The notes beneath the pieces are model-generated. The model searched no databases. It worked only from the letters and a program-made list of their open reading frames with translations, and was not told the origin of the DNA. A DNA stretch of 64,000 nucleotides from Bartonella kosoyi. Its GTDB lineage: Bacteria > Pseudomonadota > Alphaproteobacteria > Rhizobiales > Rhizobiaceae. Shown piece after piece: positions 1 through 10,778 of this stretch; positions within the stretch are counted from its first letter, which is position 1, and each line of letters begins with the position of its first letter. The DNA lies in the NCBI RefSeq assembly GCF_003606325.2, contig NZ_CP031843.2, forward strand, positions 558,001 through 622,000, given 5' to 3'. The position numbers and the translations under genes were made by a program.

Positions 1-1061
1 TTATCAGCGCGATCTTTTTGATGCCCATTTGGCGGAAACCATGATTTTTTTATAAAACTTGATTTTCTTCTGCCTAAAAGGTGGGTATTTTGTTGTGCCA
101 TATCATCGAGGCTCATCGGAGGTTGACGCATCATTTTACTTGTCTCTTGTTTTTCTGATTCTTGTATAAGTTTTTGAAGTGTTTGATCGGTTGAGTATGG
201 ATCGTCATGAGAAAAGGCATGAAAATTTAAAATACTTTCTAATGGTTTTTCTAAATAAGAGGCAAGTTTTTTCTTTCCCTCAGAGGTGAAATGAATGCCA
301 TTATTGGTGCGTAATTTGGCTATTTTTCCATGAATATCATAGCCTGAAAAAGAAAAGCTTCCTTCTTCATCAATAAAACCACCCCAGATATCAAGAAAAT
401 ATCCTCCTGCTTTTTCTGTTTCTTGTTTGTAGAGCGCATTAAAAAATTTCATTTTTTGTGTCAAAAGGTCATTTCCAAAAGCAGGCTGACCTATCCATAT
501 CCATGATTTTCCAGAGGCGTGAAGACTTTCAGTAATTTCGATAATTCTTTGTTTGTAGATGCGCATCCATTCTGATTGATCTGTGTTAATGATGCTATAA
601 GAGTCTTTGATGGGTTGATTGTCATTTGCACCGATCATCATGATAATAACATCAGGGGTATTTTGATCAATAAGTTTAGAAATATTGCTTTGCCAAGAAT
701 AATAATCTGTTCGCACGAGACCGGAAGCGGGCATTGTATGGTTTATGATAACGATATCGCTCTTATCCGAAAAAAACTTCTTAAGGACATCTGCAACAGC
801 AGAAGCTGCAAAATCCCCTATGACCAGAATGCGCTTTGCATTCTCGTTTTTTGGCTTTTGTATGTTTTTTTGTGTTATGATTTTTCTTTGCGGCTTGTTA
901 ATTTTTTGTTCTATAATTTGCGGTGATTGTTGTGTCTGTTTGTTTTGTTGTGACAACCATTTGAAGAAGTTGGTTGCGTGACTTGAGGAGGGTTGTATGA
1001 TCCCCACAATAGAAAGTGAAAACAGCAAGAACATCAAATATATCAGACGAAAAAGAGACAA
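1..1061 (-). CDS. DUF459-type SGNH hydrolase-like protein, 3' end missing
   Basis: The reading frame is open from about 1061 down to the window edge (about 353 codons), so the C-terminus lies outside. The N-terminus is a hydrophobic signal or anchor segment followed by a Gln/Lys-rich linker, suggesting a periplasmic or anchored protein. A Rossmann-like SGNH core follows: ILVIGDFAAS (block I), MIGANDNQ (block III) and NGIHFTSEGK (block V). The classical block I GDS reads GDF and the block V Asp reads Asn, so hydrolase activity is uncertain; DUF459 members are known to vary here. The role is probably cell-envelope related, since the next gene upstream is a murein transglycosylase. The start is unclear: TTG at 1061 keeps a positively charged signal peptide, ATG at 1034 is the alternative. 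The operon probably begins with mltB just upstream. Confidence 0.8.
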   Translation of the reverse strand, partial: MSLFRLIYLMFLLFSLSIVGIIQPSSSHATNFFKWLSQQNKQTQQSPQIIEQKINKPQRKIITQKNIQKPKNENAKRILVIGDFAASAVADVLKKFFSDKSDIVIINHTMPASGLVRTDYYSWQSNISKLIDQNTPDVIIMMIGANDNQPIKDSYSIINTDQSEWMRIYKQRIIEITESLHASGKSWIWIGQPAFGNDLLTQKMKFFNALYKQETEKAGGYFLDIWGGFIDEEGSFSFSGYDIHGKIAKLRTNNGIHFTSEGKKKLASYLEKPLESILNFHAFSHDDPYSTDQTLQKLIQESEKQETSKMMRQPPMSLDDMAQQNTHLLGRRKSSFIKKSWFPPNGHQKDRAD

Positions 1062-1076
1062 AATCTTAACGCTCCA

Positions 1077-2333
1077 TTATTGTTTACGAAGAAGAAAAAG
1101 CACTTGAGACGATGGATATCCATTTGCTTTTAAACCGTGACGCAACTGAAAAGCTTTAATTGCTTTGCGGGAGGCTGTTCCGATTTTCCCATCAATATTT
1201 CCTTTATAATAGCCCAGTGCACTTAAGCGAGATTGCAATTCTTTGCATTCTTGGAAGGTAAGAGGCTGAAAAGGTCTTTGCCAATCATGCACTAATCCAG
1301 GATGTCCAGCAATACGATCAGCAAGAAGCGCAACAGCAAAAGCATAACGATCTGCATTATTATAACGTTTTAGAACAAAGAAATTTTTTGTGACTAAGAA
1401 TATAGGTCCTTTGGCTCCATCTGGATATTTTAATATTGCTTGTTCAGTTAATGGGGGAAGAGAATGCCCATTGGCGTATTTTACACCTAATTTTTTCCAT
1501 TGTTCAAAGGAATACCACCCACTGGGAAGATTTTTTCCTTGGGGAACTCTCACCTCTACTCCCCAAATAAGGTGTGATTGCCAGCCATTTTTGTGGAGAA
1601 GATTAGCAGCAGTAGCCAGAGCATCTGGAACAGAGTTCCAGATATCACGCCGTCCGTCTTTGTCCATATCAACGGCGTAGGTGAGATAACTACTTGGAAT
1701 AAATTGGGTATGTCCCAAAGCTCCGGCCCAAGATCCAGTGAGTTGAGAGCGTTTAATCTCACCACTTTGTAGAATTTTCATAGCCGCAATCAGTTGTGTA
1801 TGGGCATATTTTGTACGTTTTTTATCAGCATAGGCTAGGGTTGCAAGCGAGCGAATGGTGTCACGCATGACACTTTTATTGGATAAAATTTTCCCATAAT
1901 TGCTTTCCATTGACCAAATAGCAAGCAGAATATTGCGGTCAACACCAAAACATTCTTCAATCTGAAGAAGCCATTGATTCCATTTTTTTGCTTGGCGCCG
2001 TCCTTCCACAATTGCAATATCATGGACACGATTATCAAAATAATTCCATGAGGGAGCAACAAATTCCGGTTGATATGTGGCACTTTTTAAAACTTCTGGA
2101 TCAATGGCATTAACACCTTTAAAAGCCATATGAAACGTAGAGGGGGTAATATTGTGAGCAATAGCTGTCTTTTTAAATTCTTTAATCCAGTGTTTAAATC
2201 CGCTATCAGCATATGCAAAGGATACAAAAAACATTAAAAAAGCAGATAAAAGAACGAGAAAGCCAGTGATAAGCATTCTGCGATTTATTGACTTCTCTAA
2301 AAAAGAGAAAGTCTTCAATTCTGTTTTTTGCAT
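1077..2333 (-). CDS. mltB: Lytic murein transglycosylase, MltB family, with peptidoglycan-binding domain
   Basis: This 418-residue protein should cleave the glycan strands of peptidoglycan, releasing 1,6-anhydromuramyl products in the periplasm. A signal or membrane segment (about residues 15-40, ending near SFAYADSG) precedes an SLT_2/MltB catalytic domain. That domain contains IWSMESNYG with the catalytic Glu, the GALGHTQFIPSSYL motif and DMDKDGRRDIW. The C-terminal ~60 residues form a PG_binding_1 domain (LSALGYYKGNIDGKIGTASR). A TTG at 2357 could extend the protein by 8 residues, but the ATG at 2333 has a GGGGA Shine-Dalgarno sequence at good spacing and is preferred. The stop lies just before the DUF459 gene, so the two are probably co-transcribed. 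Confidence 0.92.
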   Translation of the reverse strand: MQKTELKTFSFLEKSINRRMLITGFLVLLSAFLMFFVSFAYADSGFKHWIKEFKKTAIAHNITPSTFHMAFKGVNAIDPEVLKSATYQPEFVAPSWNYFDNRVHDIAIVEGRRQAKKWNQWLLQIEECFGVDRNILLAIWSMESNYGKILSNKSVMRDTIRSLATLAYADKKRTKYAHTQLIAAMKILQSGEIKRSQLTGSWAGALGHTQFIPSSYLTYAVDMDKDGRRDIWNSVPDALATAANLLHKNGWQSHLIWGVEVRVPQGKNLPSGWYSFEQWKKLGVKYANGHSLPPLTEQAILKYPDGAKGPIFLVTKNFFVLKRYNNADRYAFAVALLADRIAGHPGLVHDWQRPFQPLTFQECKELQSRLSALGYYKGNIDGKIGTASRKAIKAFQLRHGLKANGYPSSQVLFLLRKQ

Positions 2334-2594
2334 TTTGAAATCCCCATTAATGTTCAATTTATTAGATGTGCAATAACTTTATTTTGTATTTAGTTTAATC
2401 GATAATATGATCAAGAAGAGGAAAAAACTGCAACAAATAATTTGTTTAATCCTTTCAATAAATTCTCATATTCTCTTTTACATTTGTGATTGCCCATTAT
2501 AAGGATAATTAAAATAATAAGATATCTTTTTTATTATTTCATAAAAACATGTGATAAACAAAAAGGTTATATGAATTCATTGAGGAGGGTGGGT

Positions 2595-3485
2595 TTGCGT
2601 AAAATCCGGAAAGCAGTATTTCCCGTAGCAGGTCTTGGTACGCGTTTTCTTCCTGCGACAAAAACGATACCTAAAGAAATGCTAACAGTTGTTGATAAGC
2701 CTGTTATTCAATATGTTGTAGATGAGGCGCGGGAGGCTGGCATTGAGCATTTTATTTTTGTGACTGGACGCAACAAAGCAGTCATTGAGGACTATTTTGA
2801 TGCGCAAGTTGAATTATATACAACACTTGCTGAATGTGGGAAAAAAGAAGATTTGGCGCATTTATACCGTTTACAGCCGTTGCCAGGGACAACTTCTTTC
2901 ACACGACAACAGCACCCTTTGGGGTTAGGGCATGCGGTTTGGTGCGCGCGTGAATTAGTTGCAGGTGAACCTTTTGCTTTGTTGTTACCTGATATGTTGA
3001 TACAAGCAAAAAAGGGGTGTCTTTCTGAAATGATGAGTCTTTATGAAAGAACGGGGGGCGGAAATATTATAGCAGTTCAGGAATGCGATCTTAGAGAAAC
3101 CCATAAATATGGTATTGTGGGGAAAGGCAAACAGATTGCCAATGGTTTTGAAATCACAAAAATGGTAGAAAAACCAGCGCTTGGAACGGCACCATCAAAT
3201 TTGTACATCAATGGACGGTATATTTTGCAGCCAGAAATTTTTAATATTCTTTCCACTCAAGAACGAGGAGCAGGAAATGAAGTTCAGCTAACAGATGCGA
3301 TGATAAGGCTTTCGGACGAACAGGATTTTTGGGGTTTACAATTAGAAGGGCGCACTTTTGATTGCGGTTCTAAAGCTGGTTTTATTGAAGCTAACGTTGC
3401 TTTTTCTTTGGCACGTGCTGATATGCACAGCCATGTTTCTGCCTCATTGAAAAATTTACTAGAAACCATTAAAGTTGAACAATGA
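2595..3485 (+). CDS. galU: UTP--glucose-1-phosphate uridylyltransferase (GalU)
   Basis: GalU makes UDP-glucose from UTP and glucose-1-phosphate in the cytoplasm, feeding LPS core and other glycosylation. The nucleotidyltransferase signature is near the N-terminus ([15 protein letters not shown], then [16 protein letters not shown]). Further family motifs are [23 protein letters not shown] and [10 protein letters not shown]. The frame is open back to 2490, but a strong AGGAGG sits 6 nt before the TTG at 2595. That start gives [10 protein letters not shown] and 296 residues, the usual length; ATG at 2571 is a weaker alternative. kdsD follows after about 40 bp, consistent with a two-gene operon for surface-sugar precursors. 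Confidence 0.95.
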   Translation: MRKIRKAVFPVAGLGTRFLPATKTIPKEMLTVVDKPVIQYVVDEAREAGIEHFIFVTGRNKAVIEDYFDAQVELYTTLAECGKKEDLAHLYRLQPLPGTTSFTRQQHPLGLGHAVWCARELVAGEPFALLLPDMLIQAKKGCLSEMMSLYERTGGGNIIAVQECDLRETHKYGIVGKGKQIANGFEITKMVEKPALGTAPSNLYINGRYILQPEIFNILSTQERGAGNEVQLTDAMIRLSDEQDFWGLQLEGRTFDCGSKAGFIEANVAFSLARADMHSHVSASLKNLLETIKVEQ

Positions 3486-3524
3486 TGTAGATCTCCCATG
3501 TAATTTTATTGATTGAATTTGATT

Positions 3525-4517
3525 ATGACAATACCATTTCCTCATAGGGCTTTGCAGGGGGCTGTTGCATCGGCGCTTAAAACACTTGCCAGTGAAAAGC
3601 AAGGGCTTGAAGCGCTTGAAGCAGCTTTTCTTGGAAGTCTTTCATCTTCTTTTGAAGCGGCTGTTCAAACCATTAGAAATGCCCCCGGACATATGGTCAT
3701 TACGGGCCTTGGGAAAAGTGGTCATATCGGGACAAAAATTGCAGCAACCTTAGCTTCAACTGGAACGCCTGCTTTTTTTGTTCACGCTGCAGAAGCCAAT
3801 CACGGTGATCTTGGTATGATTGGATCTGATGATGTTATTCTTGCTTTATCATGGTCTGGTGAAACGCAAGAATTAAGTGGCATTATGAGTTATGCGGCAC
3901 GTTTTCGTATCCCCCTTATTGCAATGACATCAAGTGAGCACTCTGTATTAGGTCGACAAGCGGATATTGTTCTCTTATTACCCAAGATAGAAGAGGCGTG
4001 TCCCCATGGTTTAGCACCTACAACTTCAACAATTATGCAATTGGCAATGGGAGATGCATTAGCAGTTTCTCTTTTAGAAATGCGTGGTTTTACCGCCACG
4101 GATTTCAAAATATACCATCCTGGTGGTTCTCTTGGTGCAAGCCTTAAATACGTGTGTGATATAATGCATGAGGGGGATTATATTCCTTTGGTTATGCAGG
4201 GAACAGCGATGACTGAAGCGATGAATGTTTTGGTAGAAAAACATTTTGGTTGTGTTGGTGTTATTAACCCCAAAGGTGAACTTATTGGAATTGTGACCGA
4301 TGGTGATCTGGCACGGAACATTCATTTTAATTTATCAAAATTTAATGTTGATGAGGTGATGACCAAGGATCCTAAAGTTGTAAAGCCAAATACACTTGTT
4401 GGTGCAGCAATGGCTTTTATTAATGATCATCATATTGGTGCATTCTTCGTGGTTGAAGATAAAAAACCGATAGGAATTGTTCATTTTCATGATCTTTTGC
4501 GCATCGGTGCTGCTTAG
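3525..4517 (+). CDS. kdsD: Arabinose-5-phosphate isomerase, KpsF/GutQ family (KdsD)
   Basis: The predicted role is conversion of ribulose-5-phosphate to arabinose-5-phosphate, the first step of Kdo synthesis for lipopolysaccharide. The N-terminal two-thirds is a SIS sugar-isomerase domain (VITGLGKSGHIG, ALSWSGETQE, HPGGSLGASL). Two CBS domains follow (about residues 205-330; GVINPKGELIGIVTDGDLAR, PIGIVHFHDLLR). The length of 330 residues is normal for the family. The ATG at 3525 is preferred over a TTG 12 nt upstream; neither has a strong ribosome site, so it may be translated by coupling to galU. Substrate specificity cannot be separated from other KpsF/GutQ proteins by sequence alone. Confidence 0.93.
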   Translation: MTIPFPHRALQGAVASALKTLASEKQGLEALEAAFLGSLSSSFEAAVQTIRNAPGHMVITGLGKSGHIGTKIAATLASTGTPAFFVHAAEANHGDLGMIGSDDVILALSWSGETQELSGIMSYAARFRIPLIAMTSSEHSVLGRQADIVLLLPKIEEACPHGLAPTTSTIMQLAMGDALAVSLLEMRGFTATDFKIYHPGGSLGASLKYVCDIMHEGDYIPLVMQGTAMTEAMNVLVEKHFGCVGVINPKGELIGIVTDGDLARNIHFNLSKFNVDEVMTKDPKVVKPNTLVGAAMAFINDHHIGAFFVVEDKKPIGIVHFHDLLRIGAA

Positions 4518-4722
4518 ATTAAAGCTCTCTATTCAGGTAAATGTTATTTTAGGTGAAAATAGACGGAACAATACAAAGTCACAAGTTTTTATTGTGAAGG
4601 GACTTTTCGCTGATCTTTTGTGGGAAAAAATAATTATTTTACGCATTTTATCATGTTTAGAAAATCCCACGGATACAGAGATTATATCAGTCTCTCTGCG
4701 TATTTTAGAGAGGATTTTCTAT

Positions 4723-4747
4723 CAGGAGGAGAAAGGATCACCTCCTG
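4723..4747. terminator. Possible convergent hairpin between kdsD and omp10
   Basis: A 7-bp perfect inverted repeat (CAGGAGG ... CCTCCTG) encloses an 11-nt loop in the space where galU-kdsD and omp10 converge. The stem is GC-rich for this region, but only a short T-run follows on either strand. It is a plausible rather than strong intrinsic terminator. Confidence 0.35.
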
Positions 4748-4794
4748 TTTGATATATGTGCTCCCTCTGTTCTTAACTAAGAGAAGCTTACCTT

Positions 4795-5163
4795 TTACTC
4801 TGTTGAAGATTTCCGCTTAAGGAAAAACTGTGCTCCTGTATGTGAGGTGCAGAGAAGTTGTGTGGCATCATATGACATTGTACAATTGACTCTAGAAATT
4901 GTTCCACGGAGAATAGAGCGTATTTCAATTTCTATATTTTGGGCATTGAGGTAACTATAGACCCCTTCTGATAGTTTTTCTTCTGTATCTGCCGCACGCG
5001 TTTCAAAAACACCATTGTGGAAAGAAGAAATAATACCATTCTCATCAACCCATTTTCCATCAATTCCAGTTGACATATTGGGGTTATAATATTGCGAAAA
5101 GCCACAGGCACTTAATAGCAAAGCAGTGATTGTAAGACATAAAATGTAATAGGTATGTTTCAT
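4795..5163 (-). CDS. omp10: Omp10-like outer membrane lipoprotein
   Basis: This 122-residue protein has a type II signal peptide with lipobox LLSAC (Cys about residue 20), so it should be lipidated and sorted to an outer membrane. The mature part resembles the Brucella minor outer membrane lipoprotein Omp10 along its length: GIDGKWVDENGIISSFHNG, VFETRAADTEEKLSEG and RSILRGTISRVNC line up with remembered Omp10 sequence. Two Cys residues (VNCTM, LLCTS) in the mature domain may form a disulfide. It is monocistronic, convergent with kdsD and divergent from the regulator at 5431. The function of the family is unknown beyond surface location and antigenicity in Brucella. Confidence 0.85.
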   Translation of the reverse strand: MKHTYYILCLTITALLLSACGFSQYYNPNMSTGIDGKWVDENGIISSFHNGVFETRAADTEEKLSEGVYSYLNAQNIEIEIRSILRGTISRVNCTMSYDATQLLCTSHTGAQFFLKRKSSTE

Positions 5164-5430
5164 TTATTTCACTCTAATTTAGATTATTTTGCTCTCTATT
5201 CCCTATAAAATTATTAAATTATGCCATGAGTCAATATGAAAAATTTGATAAAAATCAATGAAAAAGCAAAAAAAATAGAAAAAAATGCCTTAATGTTGTA
5301 TTTAATTAACAGCTTGATGAAATGTGCAAGTGAAACACAAGAGGTGAAATATTTCTTATGGTTTACAACAATTTTTACATTAAGCCGCTGAATAGTCTCA
5401 TGAGTAATCTCAAAGGAGATTATTAACATT

Positions 5431-6816
5431 ATGGTTGGTCCCATTCTTGTTGCGAGTGAAGATTATGGAAGACGTATAGAGCTTTCTGCTATGCTCCGAG
5501 GTTTTGGTTACCGTGTCATTGAAGCAGAAAATGGCCTCCGTACGATTGATCTTTTACAAAGACGTAAAAACATTGTGCTTGCACTCCTTGATATCGTTAT
5601 GAGTGATTTGAGTGTAAGCGATTTGATTAAAATGATTAGAGTTGCTGGTGTTTCTGTTCCTCTTGTTGTGATAGCACAACAAGAGAATCAAGATTTACTC
5701 CAGAAAGCTTTAACAGCTGGAGCCATTGATTATTGGATCCATCCAGTAACATTATTACGCGTAAGAGTTACGTTGGATATTCTTGCTCTTATTTCTGCTT
5801 TGAAGCATGAGGTTCAAGATATTCGAAGAAAGAAAGAGAATCATTTACGGTTTTCGGATCTTTGCATAAAAAGTAGAGCGATGCAGATTGTTTTAGAGCA
5901 ATCGAAAACAGCAGCAACATCTTCACAAAATCTTTTAATAGAAGGTGAAGTTGGAACAGGTCGTGAGACCTTAGCACGGATTATTCATCATGAAGGTTTA
6001 TTCGCGGAGGGCGTTTTTATTCGCTTTCAATGTTCAGCAATTGTTGATCCAGAAGAAGAAAATCAGCATTGGTTTAAAGAATTTCTCCCATTGGTTTCTT
6101 CACTTGAAAACGGGACACTTTGCCTTTGTGATATTGATCGACTTGAGCCCATACAGCAAAGGCGGTTTGCTCAGTATCTTAAAGAAAGGGAAAGGGATAC
6201 AAAAGGAGAACTTTTTCCTTTTCGGATCATTGCTATTTCAACATCGCGTTTAAAGGACTTAGTTAAAGAGAACTTTTTTTTGCATAGTTTGTTTGAACAA
6301 TTTTCTCATCTTTCTATTAGCGTTCCTGCTTTACGAGAATTAAGGGATGACTTTCCAGAGATCACACAACGTTTGATCGATCGCATCATAACAGAAACAG
6401 GGCGATCACATGTCCATGGTTTAGCAGGATCAGCGCTTTCTTTGCTTATGCAGTATGATTGGCCTGGTAATAGAAATGAACTTGAAAATTTTTTATTTCG
6501 TGCGATTTTACTCAGTGAGGGACCGTTATTAACAGTTCGAGATTTTCCCCAATTGATGGGAAATTCATTAATGAGTGTTCCCAATATCATTGAGGGTAAT
6601 ATGCAAGAAGATAATGAACAAGATTCAATACAATTTTTGAATAATGATGGGCATGTACGTACTTTTGCAGAGATGGAACATGATATTATCGAGAAAGCAG
6701 TTAAACATTATAAAGGGCATATGAGTGAGATTGCGCGCCGCCTTCATATTGGTCGCTCTACACTTTATCGAAAAATGGAAGAATTGAGAACGATAAGAAA
6801 TCAAGAACGAAAGTAA
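5431..6816 (+). CDS. NtrC-type regulator with degenerate receiver and degenerate AAA+ domain
   Basis: The architecture is receiver (about 1-120), AAA+ enhancer-binding domain (about 145-375) and Fis-type helix-turn-helix (about 414-461; EIARRLHIGRSTLYRKM). The receiver keeps the acidic pair (E10, D11) and the phospho-acceptor D54, but the conserved Thr/Ser is A82 and the conserved Lys is H104. In the AAA+ domain, Walker A reads GEVGTGRE with Arg (about residue 178) in place of Lys. The GAFTGA loop that contacts sigma-54 is missing: only about 22 residues separate block C2 from Walker B. Walker B reads LCLCDI instead of LFLDEI. The protein keeps a DNA-binding domain but probably cannot remodel sigma-54 polymerase; it may act as a phosphorylation-independent DNA-binding regulator. 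A good AAGGAG precedes the ATG. No partner kinase is adjacent. Confidence 0.85.
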   Translation: MVGPILVASEDYGRRIELSAMLRGFGYRVIEAENGLRTIDLLQRRKNIVLALLDIVMSDLSVSDLIKMIRVAGVSVPLVVIAQQENQDLLQKALTAGAIDYWIHPVTLLRVRVTLDILALISALKHEVQDIRRKKENHLRFSDLCIKSRAMQIVLEQSKTAATSSQNLLIEGEVGTGRETLARIIHHEGLFAEGVFIRFQCSAIVDPEEENQHWFKEFLPLVSSLENGTLCLCDIDRLEPIQQRRFAQYLKERERDTKGELFPFRIIAISTSRLKDLVKENFFLHSLFEQFSHLSISVPALRELRDDFPEITQRLIDRIITETGRSHVHGLAGSALSLLMQYDWPGNRNELENFLFRAILLSEGPLLTVRDFPQLMGNSLMSVPNIIEGNMQEDNEQDSIQFLNNDGHVRTFAEMEHDIIEKAVKHYKGHMSEIARRLHIGRSTLYRKMEELRTIRNQERK

Positions 6817-7221
6817 AATTCATAACAAATCTTTTTTATGACCAACATGAGTTGCAAAAAAGTAGAAGGGCTTTTTATAAAGTCAGTAGGATGTACTTAA
6901 AAGAAAATAACCATTTATTATAAATTTTATCTATTGAGGATGATTGTGTAGATTTATAAATCAAGTATAAGCTTTATTTGACTATTTTATCGTTTGTTTC
7001 ATTTTATACAATTTTAATTAAATTGATATTTATTAAAGCCGAGAGATATTTTTTAAAGCTTTTAAATATTTCAGTTAAGATTTTGTCATCATGGATATTA
7101 AGTTTATACTCTTTTAAGCAAGAAGTGGCATTTTATCTACTGAACGGTTAAGATGAAGTATTAGTATTGAGGTTCGTATCACTGGTGACGCGATATCTTA
7201 AAGATAGAAAGTTTATCTTCT
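6817..7221 (+). other. Intergenic, no gene seen
   Basis: About 400 bp of very AT-rich DNA with stops in all frames. It presumably holds the promoter of the phospholipase-D-like gene, but I see no convincing -35/-10 pair, terminator or repeat. A 6-bp AAGATA/TATCTT inverted repeat lies immediately before the TTG start at 7222. Confidence 0.5.
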
Positions 7222-8793
7222 TTGAATTTTTTACAGATTTTTATTGGTTTTATTTTCTTTTTTTTTATTGCGTCTATGTTGGCAATTTATACCTATGGGC
7301 GTTTTATAAAAAGTGCTAGGGGACAATCTTCTTATGCGTTGCCTATTCAGAAAGACGAAACCAAGCTTGATCGTATCGTTAGTCAATTAGCTGAGAAAGA
7401 AAATGGATTGGGAGTTGATAAAGATGCGCTTTCCCTTATCATCAGCAATTTGGATGCGTTTTGTGTTCGTGCAATAGGCGCGGCAGAGGCTGGGCGTAGC
7501 CTTGATCTGATGTATTATATTTGGGATGATGATTTAACAGGACGCCTATTATTAAGCGAAATAGTTGAGGCAGCTGATCGGGGTGTTCGGGTACGGCTTC
7601 TTTTGGATGATATTAACGCTCAGGCACGTGATCCAGCTTATATTGCGCTTGATAAACATCCTCATATTGAGGTGAGAATGTTTAATCCAGGGCGATCGCG
7701 TAAAGGTGGTTTACGCCGTGGTTTAGAGATTATATTACGGGTAATTACTGTAACACGGAGAATGCATAATAAAGCTTTTATTGTTGATGGAAGGGTCGCT
7801 TTTGTAGGAGGACGTAATCTTGCAGATTCTTATTTTGATGCTGCTGAAGAATCTCATTTTCGAGATTTAGATTTGATGTTAATCGGTCCTTCCGTTAAAA
7901 AGGTGGAAAGTATCTTTGATGATTTTTGGAATAGTGCTGTTGTTTTGCCAATTCATACTTTGGTTCTTCCTAAAAGCGCAAGCGATCTTAGCTCCTGGAA
8001 GGATAAATTACGAAAATTTCGGGATTCCAAAGTTGCAAAAATTTATTTAGATTATGTCAAAGAGCACATTAACTTTGATTGTTTTATCCAGACAGGAAAG
8101 CGGTTATTTTTAGCCGATAAAGTTGTTGTTCTTTCTGACCCTCCAGAAAAAGCATTGCGTAAAAAAGCGAGCAATTGGCTTATGAAGGCACTCTCAAAGG
8201 TTATTGGAAATGCCCAAAAAACGGTTCAGATTACATCGCCTTATTTTGTTCCTGGGAAGGTTGGTACGCAGAATCTTAGCGATTTAGTTTCAAAAGGTGT
8301 TGATGTCAAAATTCTCACAAATTCTTTGGCCGCGACCGATGTAGCATTAGTGCATGGTGGTTATGTCCCGTATCGTAAGGCGCTGTTGAAAAGTGGTGTT
8401 AAGCTTTATGAATTAAAAGCAGAAGGCAATACCCATGGATTACGATTGTTTCGATCGAGTAAGGCAAGTTTACATGCCAAAGCTTTTTTAGTTGATCGTA
8501 AAACAGCTTTTATTGGATCTTTAAACTTTGATCCTAGATCAGCAGCACTCAATACAGAAATGGGCATTCTTTTTGAATGTGCTCCCATTACAGCAAGGCT
8601 AGATTTGTTGTTTTGCGAAGAAACGACGGGCGAAATGAGTTATCATCTTCGTCTTGGTAAGAATAATCGTATTTATTGGGATTTTATTGAAAATGAAAAA
8701 AAATATAGCATTGACTATGAGCCAGAAAGCAATTTTTGGCGTCGCGCATTTACAAAAATAATAAGTTGGTTACCGATTGAATCGCAATTGTAA
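7222..8793 (+). CDS. Phospholipase D-family protein, cardiolipin-synthase-like
   Basis: This 523-residue protein has one N-terminal membrane segment (about residues 5-25) followed by two PLD phosphatidyltransferase domains. HKD motif 1 is MHNKAFIVDGRVAFVGGRN (His about residue 182). HKD motif 2 is LHAKAFLVDRKTAFIGSLN (His about residue 418). Both are intact with their downstream GG/GS and N residues, so a catalytic enzyme is expected. The membrane anchor and length fit cardiolipin synthases or periplasmic PLD proteins, but the exact phospholipid reaction cannot be told from sequence. The start is TTG at 7222, which retains the membrane segment; the first ATG (7276) would cut into it. It stands alone, with about 400 bp upstream and 160 bp to guaB. 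Confidence 0.88.
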   Translation: MNFLQIFIGFIFFFFIASMLAIYTYGRFIKSARGQSSYALPIQKDETKLDRIVSQLAEKENGLGVDKDALSLIISNLDAFCVRAIGAAEAGRSLDLMYYIWDDDLTGRLLLSEIVEAADRGVRVRLLLDDINAQARDPAYIALDKHPHIEVRMFNPGRSRKGGLRRGLEIILRVITVTRRMHNKAFIVDGRVAFVGGRNLADSYFDAAEESHFRDLDLMLIGPSVKKVESIFDDFWNSAVVLPIHTLVLPKSASDLSSWKDKLRKFRDSKVAKIYLDYVKEHINFDCFIQTGKRLFLADKVVVLSDPPEKALRKKASNWLMKALSKVIGNAQKTVQITSPYFVPGKVGTQNLSDLVSKGVDVKILTNSLAATDVALVHGGYVPYRKALLKSGVKLYELKAEGNTHGLRLFRSSKASLHAKAFLVDRKTAFIGSLNFDPRSAALNTEMGILFECAPITARLDLLFCEETTGEMSYHLRLGKNNRIYWDFIENEKKYSIDYEPESNFWRRAFTKIISWLPIESQL

Positions 8794-8903
8794 ATTTTTA
8801 TAAACCACACTTTAAAAAAATATTTATTTTTCTTTTCATTTTGTTTGTAGCATGGCATAATTTTCTGCCAATCTACCCTATGAGGACCGCAGTTGTATTT
8901 TAA

Positions 8904-10454
<1,551 letters not shown>

Positions 10455-10556
10455 AGGAATAAGAGCCTAGCATAAGGTCGCATAGATGTAAAATATTCCG
10501 AGAACAAAAGAAGAGATAGTTCTTTTTTTGTTTATGATTTGGTATCATAATCCAGA

Positions 10557-10597
10557 AAAGGAAAGAATTAGAGGCTAAGACTCCAATTCTTTCTTTT
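10557..10597. terminator. Bidirectional terminator between guaB and the 48-aa ORF
   Basis: A long stem (AAAGAATTAGAG at 10562-10573 pairing with CTCCAATTCTTT at 10581-10592, one mismatch) has a 7-nt loop. Flanking A- and T-rich arms extend it to about 17 bp with one bulged base. The position just after guaB and beyond the end of the minus-strand small ORF fits convergent termination. Confidence 0.65.
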
Positions 10598-10631
10598 GAG
10601 ACTATGTGAAGTAAATTATATAAAGTTAAAA

Positions 10632-10778
10632 TTAACTTTTTGTTGTCTTGCGGTCCGTCTTTGACGCACGTTGGCGAGTGTTTGTCTGATCACCTTGGAT
10701 GGATTTCTTTCCATTGTTTGAGGGTATTGTATTATGGCGGCTTTTAGATGAAGTTGTTTTTCCATTATTATAAGTCAT
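10632..10778 (-). CDS. Small basic hydrophilic protein, 48 aa, unknown function
   Basis: A 49-codon frame (ATG to TAA) is preceded by a near-consensus AAAGGAG about 6 nt before the ATG, one of the better ribosome sites in the window. The product is rich in Lys, Arg, Ser, Thr, Asn and Gln, has no hydrophobic segment or Cys, and ends TDRKTTKS. It is probably basic and unstructured. Just after its stop, a TTAACTTT/AAAGTTAA inverted repeat and then the terminator shared with guaB would end its transcript. I do not recognise a family. The strong ribosome site and terminator favour a real gene over chance, but codon evidence is thin at this length. Confidence 0.55.
   Translation of the reverse strand: MTYNNGKTTSSKSRHNTIPSNNGKKSIQGDQTNTRQRASKTDRKTTKS

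Noticed and set aside
576-981. Two plus-strand frames of 116 and 78 codons
   Set aside because: They lie antisense to the DUF459 gene, whose minus-strand frame has clear SGNH motifs.
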